Shown here: positions 15,663 through 24,487 of the stretch, in pieces
Layout: each line of letters begins with the position of its first letter
How positions within the stretch are numbered: position 1 is the first letter of the stretch
Assembly: GCA_016177735.1 (NCBI GenBank)
Contig: JACOUS010000018.1
Location: 1 to 64,000 of the forward strand
Source: Ignavibacteriales bacterium
GTDB lineage: Bacteria > Bacteroidota > Ignavibacteria > Ignavibacteriales > Melioribacteraceae
Direction: 5' to 3'
DNA length: 64,000 nucleotides
The notes under the pieces: model-generated
What the model was told of the DNA's origin: nothing
The model's input: only the letters and a program-made list of their open reading frames with translations
Databases searched by the model: none
Position numbers and translations under genes: made by a program

Positions 15663-16496
15663 TCAAAATTTTACATTGAGTGACATTCCCAAAGATTTTT
15701 CACCCGTAAAAAAGTTTAAGTGACGCAGAAAGCCATCGTTGCTGCCGCAGCAATTATTATAAACAAACATTGAAATCAAAGTGCCGACTGCCGCGCCGGT
15801 TACTACATCGCTTACATAATGTTTTTTATCGCGGATTCTGCTGTAGCCAACGTAGCCAGCCCATCCGTAAAGTGCTGAAAATGATACGGCGTTAAAAGTA
15901 GTTTTCAGAAAAGGATTATCTTTTGTCAAATCCCATTCATTGTAAAGATCGTTCAGTTCGAGAAAAAGAAAAGTAGATGCCGCAAATGTTGTTGATGCGT
16001 GACCGCTGAAAAAACTTTTGTTATCGCTTCCGTCCGGTCGTTCGCGTTGTGTAAGATTTTTTACAATCTCGGTTATCGTGTAAGTGTAGATGATCGACTT
16101 TTCAAAAAGAAAAATTCTTTTGTAATCTTCTTGTGTAATTTCCGCATCGGTAAAAATATTCAGCGAAGCAGTAATAAAAAATCTAGAATAAAAAACCGTA
16201 CGCGGAAAAATATTTTTATCAATGCTTCCGAAAGATTCACGCCCGTTTATTCCGTTTGTCTGTGAAAAATTTCGTTCAAAAGATGAAGGGCTAATTGCAA
16301 ATTGTTTGTTGATATAATTTCTATAAAGGTACGCAGCACCGATAGGAACATCGTACCAGTTAACAACGGATCGTAATGCGCCGGTAATATTCTCCGAAGT
16401 ATTCTCAAATCGATCGAAGAAATTATTTTCCTGAGCCGGAAGAGAAATGTTAAGTGCCGCAGATAAAATAATTATCGATAAAAAATTTTTCTTCAC
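15663..16496 (-). CDS. PAP2-family phosphatase, exported
   Basis: 277 aa with a signal peptide (MKKNFLSIIILSAALNISLPAQ). The three PAP2 motifs are present: K146-x6-R153P, SGH at 164-166 in FFSGHASTT, and SR-x5-H226-x3-D230. Such acid phosphatases dephosphorylate lipid phosphates or small phosphomonoesters in the periplasm. A few hydrophobic segments follow (FAASTFLFL, VVTGAAVGTLISMFV). It is the last gene of a tight three-gene operon, starting one base after the CotH gene stops, so it is co-transcribed with a kinase-like lipoprotein and a porin. Confidence 0.85.
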   Translation of the reverse strand: MKKNFLSIIILSAALNISLPAQENNFFDRFENTSENITGALRSVVNWYDVPIGAAYLYRNYINKQFAISPSSFERNFSQTNGINGRESFGSIDKNIFPRTVFYSRFFITASLNIFTDAEITQEDYKRIFLFEKSIIYTYTITEIVKNLTQRERPDGSDNKSFFSGHASTTFAASTFLFLELNDLYNEWDLTKDNPFLKTTFNAVSFSALYGWAGYVGYSRIRDKKHYVSDVVTGAAVGTLISMFVYNNCCGSNDGFLRHLNFFTGEKSLGMSLNVKF

Positions 16497-16497
16497 G

Positions 16498-17628
16498 TTA
16501 AAAACCTTGATATGAATTAATATTATCTCTGAAAAATTTTCTACGCTGGATAATATAGTTTTTTAGTTTCTGAATTTCATCGTCAAAAATATACCTCTCT
16601 TTGCCGAGATACGGATCTAAGGCATACGCATCCTTTATTACTGCTGCGGTTGAATCGATAACCGGGAAAATATTTTGTTCGGAATAGAGAGTCTCTGTTA
16701 ATTGCAGACAAAGTTCTTTGTAGCGCTTCAGCAGATTTTGATTCTTAAAAAGTTTCGTGATTATTTGATTGTACCCGGCAAGCGGCGCTGTTGCCGGACG
16801 TGTAAAACATTTGTCGAAATCCCACGGTATCACTTTGAAAGGTGCATGGGGTGTTCCTTTTATCAGAAAAAAATTATTTGTGAAAGCATCGTTGTTAAAC
16901 ATGAGTGAAGTTAGTGCGTGATATTTCAAATAATTATCGATATCAATAAACTTACCCAGAGAATTTTCGAGTTGCGCGCTGTTGCTTGTGTCGCGTGCGT
17001 GAATGAATTCAATCAAGGAATTAAAATTGTTGTCGTCCGGAATTTTTTTCTCGAAGAGAAATTGCGGATTGTTGGTTTCCTCGAAAGAAAATTTTGCATC
17101 AAAACTTAATTTGAATAATTCGGAGACTTCAATATTTCTCTTTGGAAAGAAATCTCCTTCAATTCTTTCGAGCAAAGGATACAAACCGTAATCTTTTCCG
17201 TTGATTCTCAAAAAAACATGTTTTGAAAAGGATACCGGAAAACCAAGCTGTCTGTACAAATGCGAAGCAACTGAATTGTGTACGCCGGTCGGATCGTATG
17301 CTTGTGCGCTCAAATTGAATTCGTTCAATCCCTCAATAAATTTTCCGTGAAATAATTTCAAACGGAACGCCCATTTTTCAAGATAGCGTGAGCCGGCACC
17401 GGAAGGGGAAATAATCGCTTCATAAATTTTTCCGTTGTAAGATAAGCGGCAGCTGGTTTCAAAATCTACAATCTTGTTTGAAAGAAGTGTCAAATATTCT
17501 TCGTGCGGAATTTGAATATCCATCAAAGGAACTTTTGTTAATTGATCCGGCGGTGTGTTGATCGAATCTTCATCGCACGAAGTAAAAACAAGCAGTGCAA
17601 TCAAAAGTATGTTTATAATTTTTTTCAT
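16498..17628 (-). CDS. CotH-kinase-family lipoprotein
   Basis: 376 aa. The N-terminus is a lipoprotein signal with lipobox FTSC (Cys18). The body fits the CotH kinase family: a nucleotide-binding-like region with FRLKLFHGKF and GLYPLLERI, the catalytic-loop-like segment YLKYHALTSLMFNNDAFTNN, and the metal-binding IPWDFDKCF. CotH of spore formers phosphorylates coat proteins; related proteins occur widely in non-sporulating bacteria with unknown substrates. Here it would be anchored in the periplasm or outer membrane. Its ATG overlaps the porin stop by 4 bases (ATGA). How ATP would reach it is unclear. Confidence 0.8.
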   Translation of the reverse strand: MKKIINILLIALLVFTSCDEDSINTPPDQLTKVPLMDIQIPHEEYLTLLSNKIVDFETSCRLSYNGKIYEAIISPSGAGSRYLEKWAFRLKLFHGKFIEGLNEFNLSAQAYDPTGVHNSVASHLYRQLGFPVSFSKHVFLRINGKDYGLYPLLERIEGDFFPKRNIEVSELFKLSFDAKFSFEETNNPQFLFEKKIPDDNNFNSLIEFIHARDTSNSAQLENSLGKFIDIDNYLKYHALTSLMFNNDAFTNNFFLIKGTPHAPFKVIPWDFDKCFTRPATAPLAGYNQIITKLFKNQNLLKRYKELCLQLTETLYSEQNIFPVIDSTAAVIKDAYALDPYLGKERYIFDDEIQKLKNYIIQRRKFFRDNINSYQGF

Positions 17629-18635
17629 TCGAATGTCATTTGAACTTGTAAATTGAGCCGCGAATCTTGTGTGCTGTAATCATCATTATATTGATTTTTT
17701 GTGAACCGCAGATCGCCGTTAATTCTTGCGCGGACTTGTTTGTGCAGATAAAAATTTGCGCCGGCAACCAATTGAATTACTTGATTATCCGTAACATCGG
17801 TATCCGGTGTGAATGTGCTGAGCAGAACTACCGGTTCAATTCCTTTCAAAAATTCTTCGTTCATTTCGAAAAAGTATGAAGCGGAAATTTTTCCCCCGAA
17901 GGAAAAAACTTTTTCATCTTCGCCCATCAATTTTCTTCTGTTGCTTTCGTACGGATCTTGAACGAGGAATAATTCAAGACTGCTGTTGAATTTATCATCT
18001 TCCATAAACAATCCGCCGCCGAAGCCGTGAGTTGAAATCGGGTAATCGCCGCCTTTGTTTTCGAACATGTAGTTCACACCGATTCCGAAATTATTGAGAT
18101 GATATTCGATGCGTGATACGATTCCGCTAAACAATGTGTTGTCTCTAAAAAGTGAAACGTAATACGAGAAAGGAAATTCGGGATGCTTATCGGAATATTT
18201 GTGATAAATCATTAAGCTTACTGCGCGTCCGCCGTAACCGTATTCTGCCAAACTTTCTTGAACAAAACTTCTTTCAATCGGGATCAGGTCTTCTTCATTG
18301 ACGAGGTATTCATAACCGAAAGGTTTTTTGAGATTGCCGGCTTTTAAATTCACGTAGTCGCTTATCTCAAATTTTATTGTTGCCTCGCGAAGTTTCATCG
18401 AGTTGTCAATCGAGTTGCCGCGCAGATCGAGCTGTCCCTCAATCTTTTTGTTGAACTCGATATCGGCTTGAATTTTTCCTTCGTAATAAGTTTCTTGATT
18501 GTAGTGGTTCAGGATATTGCGGTTGTAATATTTGTAACCGACTGCACCGTAGCCGCTCCAATTTATTTTTTGTGCGTTGATTGATGAAACGAGAAAAAGC
18601 AGAAACATCGCGTTGAAGGAAATTCTTTTTAACAT
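17625..18635 (-). CDS. Outer-membrane porin-like protein (OprO/OprP-type barrel)
   Basis: 336 aa from the ATG at 18635, which has GAGAAAGAA just upstream; a longer frame reaches 18668. Signal peptide ends at VSSINAQ. The rest alternates amphipathic strands (GYGAVGYKYYNRN, KIQADIEFNKKIEGQLDLRG, ATIKFEISDYVNLKAGNLKKP) and ends RLNLQVQMTFE with the terminal Phe-Glu region expected of a barrel. The LKAGNLKKPFG segment is characteristic of phosphate-selective-porin-like proteins. It heads an operon with CotH and PAP2. Transport of phosphate or phospho-compounds would fit the PAP2 neighbour, but that is inferred. Confidence 0.75.
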   Translation of the reverse strand: MLKRISFNAMFLLFLVSSINAQKINWSGYGAVGYKYYNRNILNHYNQETYYEGKIQADIEFNKKIEGQLDLRGNSIDNSMKLREATIKFEISDYVNLKAGNLKKPFGYEYLVNEEDLIPIERSFVQESLAEYGYGGRAVSLMIYHKYSDKHPEFPFSYYVSLFRDNTLFSGIVSRIEYHLNNFGIGVNYMFENKGGDYPISTHGFGGGLFMEDDKFNSSLELFLVQDPYESNRRKLMGEDEKVFSFGGKISASYFFEMNEEFLKGIEPVVLLSTFTPDTDVTDNQVIQLVAGANFYLHKQVRARINGDLRFTKNQYNDDYSTQDSRLNLQVQMTFE

Positions 18636-18769
18636 TTCTTTCTCAAAGTATGATTTAATAACCGCCAAAATATCAAAAAACGGTGCGGCATGAAAGAAGC
18701 CCGGCGCCGTTTATTAAGTGTAAATATTTTGATAATTTGAAACCGGTAATCACTAAAAAGTTTGGAGCC

Positions 18770-21388
18770 TTGAATAAACATTTCTACAATTTCTTTCAAA
18801 TAATTTTCTTGTTGACCTTTCCGAGTATTTCGGCACAGACCGGTGTGCCGGATTCCGTTGAGATAGTGTTCCAAAAAGAATTTGAATCCGGAAAACTCCA
18901 CAAGTTTTTTTTCGGGGAACACTGGCGGAATCTTTGGACAACTCCGGTTAAAATTCCAGTGTTGAATATTTCAACATTCGGCGACGGACTAATTCCTACC
19001 GAGCGCGGCGGCGGGCAGCAGACTAAGTCGCTCCGCTTCAAAGATAAGTACGGCAACACATGGAAATTCAGATCGATCACCAAAGATCCTTCAAAAGTTT
19101 TAACGCCTGAACTGCGCGAATCGCTTGTCTCCGATATTTTGCTCGACCAGATTAGCTCTTCGAATCCGGTTGGGGCGCTCGCTGCAAATTATCTTTTGGA
19201 TGCAGCCGGTGTTCTAAATGCGAAACCATATTTGTTCTATTTGCCCGATGATGAAAAACTCGGCGAGTTTAGAAATGAATTCGCAAATATGCCGGGAATT
19301 TTGGAAGCACATCCCGATGAACAAAACGCAGATGATAATTTTGCCGCCGCAGAAAAAATTGTCGGCACATATAAACTTTACAACAGACTTGAAGAAGCGC
19401 GCGATGAAAAAATTGATGCGCTCGAATATTTGAAAGCGCGGCTGATGGATTGTTTGATGGGCGATTGGGATCGTCACACAGATCAATGGCGCTGGGCACG
19501 TTACACCGTGAACAATAAAAAAAATTGGCTTCCGATTCCGCGCGACCGCGATCAAGTATTTCCAAAATATGACGGACTGCTTCCTTCGCTTGCACCGCTT
19601 TTTGTTCTGCAGTTGAATCACTTCGATTATGATTATCCGCATCCGCGCAACATGACCTGGAACGCGCGTTTGATGGACCAAAGATTTTTATCCGAAATAA
19701 AAAAAGAGAATTGGGATTCAATCTCAGTCTATCTTCAAAGTGTAATTACCGATGAAGTGATTGAAACAGCCGTGCATCAATTGCCGGAAGGATTGTACTT
19801 GCTTGCAAAAGATGAATTGATAAGTAAATTAAAATCACGGCGCGACAAATTGAAAAATTTTTCCGATAACTATTACAACTGGATTAATAGATATGCAGAT
19901 ATTTACGCAAGCATGAAAGACGATTTCGTTTCTGTGAATAGAATTAACAACAGCTCTACTCAAGTTTCTATTTTTGCAAGAGATAAAGAAACCGGCGAAA
20001 AGAAAGGGGAGCCGTTCTTCGATAAAATTTTTGATAACTCAATCACTGAAGAAATAAGAATCTATCTGCTCGATGGAAACGACAAAGTTGTTGTTGACGG
20101 TGAAGTAGATGAAAGTCCGCTTGTGCGCGTTACCGGTGGAAAAGGAGATGATGAATTTGCAGATAGTTCTCTCGTCCACGGTTACTTTTTAGATTTCACT
20201 CCGTTCAAAAATTTTCAGACTCAAACAGAATTTTTCGACAGCGGAAACGAATCTAAATTTGTTTCTTCCGGCGGAACATTTGTTGATCAAACAAAATATT
20301 ACGAACCGGAAAACGATTCGATCAGGTACGAGCCGCAGTTCAAAGACCGCTATCACGAATGGGAAGTTAACCCGGTTTTAACGTACAATAAAGATAATGG
20401 TGTTGTGCTCGGTGCCGGTCCAAAATTTTTCAAATATAATTTTAGAATGAATCCGTACGAATACTGGTGGACACTCGTTCCTTCGTATGCGACCAACTCG
20501 AAAAGTTTTAATCTCGTATTTCAGGGAATGTTCAACTCGATAATTAAAGGTGCGCAAGTTTTTATCGAAGCCGGATACACCGAAATGTTTTTGTCTAAAT
20601 ATTTCGGCTACGGCAACAAAACTTTTTTTGATGAAGAACTGAGCAAAGGCGGATACAACCGGCTCAATCAGCAAGTCATAAAAATTCATCCGACGATTCT
20701 TTTCGGGATTTATAAAAATGTAACTCTGCAAACCGGTTTTTCCGTTCAATCATTCAAAACTTCTTTGAACACACGGACTTTGCTCGCCGGTTTTCCGTAC
20801 GGCAGTTACGGACTCGGCAAACTTGATATGCTTACTTTGCACACAGCTCTCGTTTACGACAGCAGAGACAATTTTGCACATCCGTATTCAGGTTCGTTCG
20901 CAAAAATTTCGACAGATTATTATCCGCCTCTTTGGGGAATTGAAGAACATTTTATAAAAAGTGGTTTTGATTTCCGGTATTTCCATTCCTTAAAAACATT
21001 TACCGATATTGTTTTTGCATTTCGAACCGGCGGAGAAAAAATTTTCGGAAAGTACCCGTTCATCAGTTCTGTTTTTCTCGGCGGCAAAGAAAATTTGCGC
21101 GGCTACAACCGTGAAAGATTTTCCGGTGAGGCTTCATTCTTCGCACAAGCAGAGATGCGCACTTATCTCACAACGTTGAATATTGTAATCCCTTCGCGTA
21201 TTGGTGTAAATTTATTTTATGAAAGCGGCAGAGTCTTTGCGAAAACTAACTCGCCCGATAAATGGCATCCGTCATACGGTTTTGGATTTTGGTTTTCATT
21301 TCTGAATAGAGCAGTTAATTTCTCTCTCACCGTTGCATTCTCTCCCGAAGAAGAGTTCTATCACTTCAGCTCGAAGATGGGGTTTTGA
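18770..21388 (+). CDS. Large outer-membrane protein: kinase-like N-terminal half plus Omp85-type barrel
   Basis: About 872 aa from a TTG at 18770, chosen because it leaves a normal signal peptide (about 23 aa ending FPSISAQ) after a GGAG; in-frame GTG (18683) and TTG (18737) starts are possible. The N-terminal half has LMGDWDRHTDQWRW and, 21 residues later, IPRDRDQVF. Those two Asp-containing motifs resemble the catalytic and metal loops of HipA/FAM20/CotH-like kinases. The C-terminal ~350 residues form a barrel of the BamA/TamA surface-antigen type, with GGKENLRGYNRE and the end HFSSKMGF. It is divergent from the porin-CotH-PAP2 operon. The kinase-like reading is by motif resemblance only. 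Confidence 0.7.
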   Translation: MNKHFYNFFQIIFLLTFPSISAQTGVPDSVEIVFQKEFESGKLHKFFFGEHWRNLWTTPVKIPVLNISTFGDGLIPTERGGGQQTKSLRFKDKYGNTWKFRSITKDPSKVLTPELRESLVSDILLDQISSSNPVGALAANYLLDAAGVLNAKPYLFYLPDDEKLGEFRNEFANMPGILEAHPDEQNADDNFAAAEKIVGTYKLYNRLEEARDEKIDALEYLKARLMDCLMGDWDRHTDQWRWARYTVNNKKNWLPIPRDRDQVFPKYDGLLPSLAPLFVLQLNHFDYDYPHPRNMTWNARLMDQRFLSEIKKENWDSISVYLQSVITDEVIETAVHQLPEGLYLLAKDELISKLKSRRDKLKNFSDNYYNWINRYADIYASMKDDFVSVNRINNSSTQVSIFARDKETGEKKGEPFFDKIFDNSITEEIRIYLLDGNDKVVVDGEVDESPLVRVTGGKGDDEFADSSLVHGYFLDFTPFKNFQTQTEFFDSGNESKFVSSGGTFVDQTKYYEPENDSIRYEPQFKDRYHEWEVNPVLTYNKDNGVVLGAGPKFFKYNFRMNPYEYWWTLVPSYATNSKSFNLVFQGMFNSIIKGAQVFIEAGYTEMFLSKYFGYGNKTFFDEELSKGGYNRLNQQVIKIHPTILFGIYKNVTLQTGFSVQSFKTSLNTRTLLAGFPYGSYGLGKLDMLTLHTALVYDSRDNFAHPYSGSFAKISTDYYPPLWGIEEHFIKSGFDFRYFHSLKTFTDIVFAFRTGGEKIFGKYPFISSVFLGGKENLRGYNRERFSGEASFFAQAEMRTYLTTLNIVIPSRIGVNLFYESGRVFAKTNSPDKWHPSYGFGFWFSFLNRAVNFSLTVAFSPEEEFYHFSSKMGF

Positions 21389-21422
21389 TATGGAACGCAG
21401 TCCGCGGCGGCGGATTGCTTCC

Positions 21423-21929
21423 CTACTTCTGAAAATATTTTTTTGGGAAATCGAACATAAAAGTTTTGCCGGTGCCGTGTTCAACTTGCTTCCAGTTTTT
21501 CACATCGAACTCAATCCCAACAACTGCGCATGTCGGAACGTTGTCGATAAATTTATTGCCGAGATGATTTGCAAATGAAGTGAGTGCCGGGTTATGCCCG
21601 AAGATTAAAACCGATTTGTGTTCTTCCGAAATCTTCTGCACAATTTCTTCCAGTTCTTTTATGCCCGATTCATAAATGCTGATGCTTTCTACAATTTTCT
21701 TTTTCGGGTAATCGAGTTCATCGGCAAAAATTTGTGCGGTTGTAATTGCACGCACTGCCGGACTCGAATAAATTAAATCCGGTTTAACATTTTCTTTTTT
21801 GAGAAGCTTCCCCATAAAAGGTGCATCGTGTTTACCGCGTTTGTTCAACGGTCTGTCGAAATCTGAAAAGTCGGGGTTATCCCAGCTTGATTTTGCATGC
21901 CGTACGAGATAGAGTTTTTTCATTTTCAT
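21423..21929 (-). CDS. SixA-like histidine phosphatase
   Basis: 168 aa. The RHG-type motif reads LVRHAKSSW near residue 8, followed by DFDRPLNKRG, and the second catalytic His is in IFGHNPAL. This arrangement is that of the small SixA phosphohistidine phosphatases of the histidine phosphatase superfamily. The true substrate is unknown; SixA acts on phosphohistidine in phosphotransfer proteins. It starts 2 bases after the end of the HD/DUF5706 gene on the same strand, so the two are probably co-transcribed. Its 3' end faces the Omp85 gene. Confidence 0.85.
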   Translation of the reverse strand: MKMKKLYLVRHAKSSWDNPDFSDFDRPLNKRGKHDAPFMGKLLKKENVKPDLIYSSPAVRAITTAQIFADELDYPKKKIVESISIYESGIKELEEIVQKISEEHKSVLIFGHNPALTSFANHLGNKFIDNVPTCAVVGIEFDVKNWKQVEHGTGKTFMFDFPKKYFQK

Positions 21930-21931
21930 TG

Positions 21932-23161
21932 CTAATTGAATAATGGCTGAAGATTAGTTGGAGTGGGTGAAAACAAGATTGCAAAAACAAAAACTATGAC
22001 CGAAATAATCAATCCGTAGATAAAAATGCTGTAGCATATTCGTAAATATCTGTATTTATGACCGAGCACTAAACCGAGGTAGTAAAAATCTTTTATCATG
22101 GAATCGTACAGATATTCTCTATCGTTAATCATTTCTTTCATGCCCCAGCTAAAATCATCGAGGTTCATTCTGTGAAAGTTGCCGAAGAAAAGGAGATTGG
22201 CTTTTTTATTGTGGATCTCCTCTTTTGTGAAAATACCGGAAGAAATTTTAGGACGCGTTACAATTACTGCAAACACGAGTGTAACAAGACTTACAAGCGC
22301 AAGCGTGAAAGTAGGAATTATTAAATGCGGATTTTTATCGAGTTTACTTCCGAGCAGCGCGAAGAGTGCCGTAAGAACAAGCGTGTTGACGCTTATCATA
22401 ATATTGGCTTTGCTGTCTGCCATTGCACTGAATTCAACATGAGTCCGCATCACGTTTCGGAACATTGTTTCCACGCCGCGTCCGGCAGTTTTAATATCGT
22501 TTTTTTTATTTCCCATTTCTTTGCCGGAATTGTTTTTATTGTTATTTCCGCTTGAATCTTTTTCGATCAGCTTGCGTAATTTTTTTTGAAGTTTCAGCAA
22601 GTTGGTCTGTTTCTGCGCTTCGAATTCTGTAGCGGCGTAATCGGTGAAAAATTTATGCGAGGTTAGAAAGTCGATTGTTTTTTTCAGCCACTCATATTCT
22701 GTAAGCGGTCTTCCGAAAAGGAATTCAAATTCTTCCCGGAAAAGATTGTTGCGGCTTTTAAAATTCTTTTTGCCGAGGTGAGCTAAGTCCGCATCGCACA
22801 AAACTTGTTCTGGCAAACTCTTTGGTTTTTGAGGAACTTTGGTTGCAAGGATGCAGTTTTTAACTTTCTTAATTTTTTCTTGCTGATAATTTTCTTTGCC
22901 GAGAAATTCTTCTGCGAATTCTGCGCCTATTTGTTCGTGCCCTTCTGTTTTTTCTACGTAACCGACATCATGAAACCATGCGGCAATAATAACAATTTCG
23001 AGCTCGCTTTCCGTTAAGCCGGCGGCAGTACCTATTGTTTCGGCGGCTTCAACAACTTCTTGCGTGTGGCTTACATCGTGGTAAACATGATTGGTTAAAT
23101 TTTTAGAGCCGAGCAGATCTAATGCGTATGTTTCTGCTTTGTTTATTAACGCAATGTTCAT
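21932..23161 (-). CDS. HD phosphohydrolase fused to Pycsar-effector-type membrane domain (DUF5706)
   Basis: 409 aa. Residues about 1-200 are an HD domain: H32 (HDVSHTQEVV), H64-D65 in AAWFHDVGY, and Asp in CDADLAHLG near 123. A low-complexity Ser/Asn/Lys linker (about 202-225) leads to RTHVEFSAMADSKANIMI, the diagnostic start of the DUF5706/PycTM domain, then membrane segments at about 256-272, 282-302 and 375-398. In Pycsar antiphage systems PycTM is activated by cCMP or cUMP and disrupts the membrane. Here the sensor is joined to a putative nucleotide phosphohydrolase, and no pyrimidine cyclase is present nearby. It could be a self-limiting effector or have a housekeeping role. The domain calls are good; the role is inference. 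Confidence 0.82.
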   Translation of the reverse strand: MNIALINKAETYALDLLGSKNLTNHVYHDVSHTQEVVEAAETIGTAAGLTESELEIVIIAAWFHDVGYVEKTEGHEQIGAEFAEEFLGKENYQQEKIKKVKNCILATKVPQKPKSLPEQVLCDADLAHLGKKNFKSRNNLFREEFEFLFGRPLTEYEWLKKTIDFLTSHKFFTDYAATEFEAQKQTNLLKLQKKLRKLIEKDSSGNNNKNNSGKEMGNKKNDIKTAGRGVETMFRNVMRTHVEFSAMADSKANIMISVNTLVLTALFALLGSKLDKNPHLIIPTFTLALVSLVTLVFAVIVTRPKISSGIFTKEEIHNKKANLLFFGNFHRMNLDDFSWGMKEMINDREYLYDSMIKDFYYLGLVLGHKYRYLRICYSIFIYGLIISVIVFVFAILFSPTPTNLQPLFN

Positions 23162-23242
23162 TGAATCACTTCGTAATTCATTTATTCTGGTATTAAATTT
23201 AATAAATTCCTGATAAGTGTCTAACCAAAAATATCACATGAT

Positions 23243-23947
23243 TTAGTGACAAACTTCTTGCTGGAGCGGAGCGGCTTTTACAAATTTTGGACTGATATAC
23301 GGAATTCCGAGATTCATTCCGCGCAGAATAAAAAGGATTGCAAGCACAACTGCCAAAACCGGAACGAATCTGTTAATTTTTCTTTTGAGATTTATATTAA
23401 TAAATTTTCCGAAGACCGAAGCTGCAAGCATAGCCGGAAATGTACCGAGTCCGAAGAGTGCCATATAAAACGAACCCGATAAAAAATTACCGGTGGAAAC
23501 AGCGCCGGCAATTCCAACGTAAACAAATCCGCACGGAAGAAGCCCGTTCAGTAAACCGATTGTGAACAAAGATGAATTGGAGTTTACCGATAACAATTTT
23601 GCGAATTGAGATTTGAGTAAAGCTGTTGCATGTTTATAAAAAAATGTGCCGGCAATTTTTGTTTTTATTTTCCCCGGAGTGAAAACATAAATCATAATTA
23701 TGATACCGAACCCGATTGATAAATGCTGCTGCAATCCGAACAACACCAATCTGCTTCCGAACAAACCAAATAGTGCCCCGAGAATTGAATATGTAACAAC
23801 TCTGCCGAGATTGTACAAAACTCTTCCGAGCATAATTTTGAAATTAGATTGATTGGATACCGGAAGTGCGAATGCAATCGGTCCGCACATTCCGATGCAA
23901 TGAAGACTTCCAGCCAAACCAACTATAAAACCTGTCCAAACTTCCAT
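23243..23947 (-). CDS. TauE/SafE-like membrane protein of the cbb3 cluster
   Basis: 234 aa with about six membrane segments. The N-terminal GLAGSLHCIGMCGPIAFAL and the mid-protein LLNGLLPCGFVYVG are the signatures of the sulfite-exporter TauE/SafE-like family members found beside cco genes in Bacteroidota and Chlorobiota, where a role in copper delivery or oxidase assembly is suspected. It is the last gene of the oxidase operon, 96 bases after ccoH. Confidence 0.82.
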   Translation of the reverse strand: MEVWTGFIVGLAGSLHCIGMCGPIAFALPVSNQSNFKIMLGRVLYNLGRVVTYSILGALFGLFGSRLVLFGLQQHLSIGFGIIIMIYVFTPGKIKTKIAGTFFYKHATALLKSQFAKLLSVNSNSSLFTIGLLNGLLPCGFVYVGIAGAVSTGNFLSGSFYMALFGLGTFPAMLAASVFGKFININLKRKINRFVPVLAVVLAILFILRGMNLGIPYISPKFVKAAPLQQEVCH

Positions 23948-24043
23948 GTCAATTATATGTCAAATGTAAAATAGCAAATGGGAAAATATCAGTGATCCCT
24001 AAAAATTCCCTTTTACATTTCACATTTTCCCTCCCCCATCTGA

Positions 24044-24487
24044 TTAGTTTATCATTATAATTTTTTCGTTGTAGTAAGAATTTCCTTTTGCGTTCCAATC
24101 AACTTTTACTTTCCACATCCCTTTCGCTTTGCCGGCTGTTGCAACCTCCAAAGAATTTGCGGAATCAACTTTTACATCCGCAAAAAAATCTTTTGAATTA
24201 TCCGAAGGTCTGTAAAAATGAATTTTGCCGTTTATCTCATTCGATTTGAACAAACGCGGAAAAGCGAAACCGACAAATCCGCTTGCCGGTTTTATTTTTA
24301 ATTGTGCATTCAAAGACTGCGTGCGGTTTACTTTATCTATCTGCTGCTGGTATGCTATCTCTTTTGCGTAGTAATCATCTGTAACGAGATGAACATCTTG
24401 ATTCATAAAAACAAACACTGCCGCCAAAAGTGCAATTATGAAAAAAACATAAACAGCCGTGATTCCGGTTCCCCAGGATATTTTCAT
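24044..24487 (-). CDS. ccoH: FixH/CcoH-family oxidase assembly protein
   Basis: 147 aa. One N-terminal membrane segment (AVYVFFIIALLAAVFVFM) is followed by the family segment VTDDYYAKEIAYQQQIDK and a periplasmic beta domain ending KVDWNAKGNSYYNEKIIMI. FixH/CcoH assists cbb3 oxidase maturation together with CcoG and CcoI. Its ATG overlaps the ccoG stop by 4 bases. Confidence 0.88.
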   Translation of the reverse strand: MKISWGTGITAVYVFFIIALLAAVFVFMNQDVHLVTDDYYAKEIAYQQQIDKVNRTQSLNAQLKIKPASGFVGFAFPRLFKSNEINGKIHFYRPSDNSKDFFADVKVDSANSLEVATAGKAKGMWKVKVDWNAKGNSYYNEKIIMIN

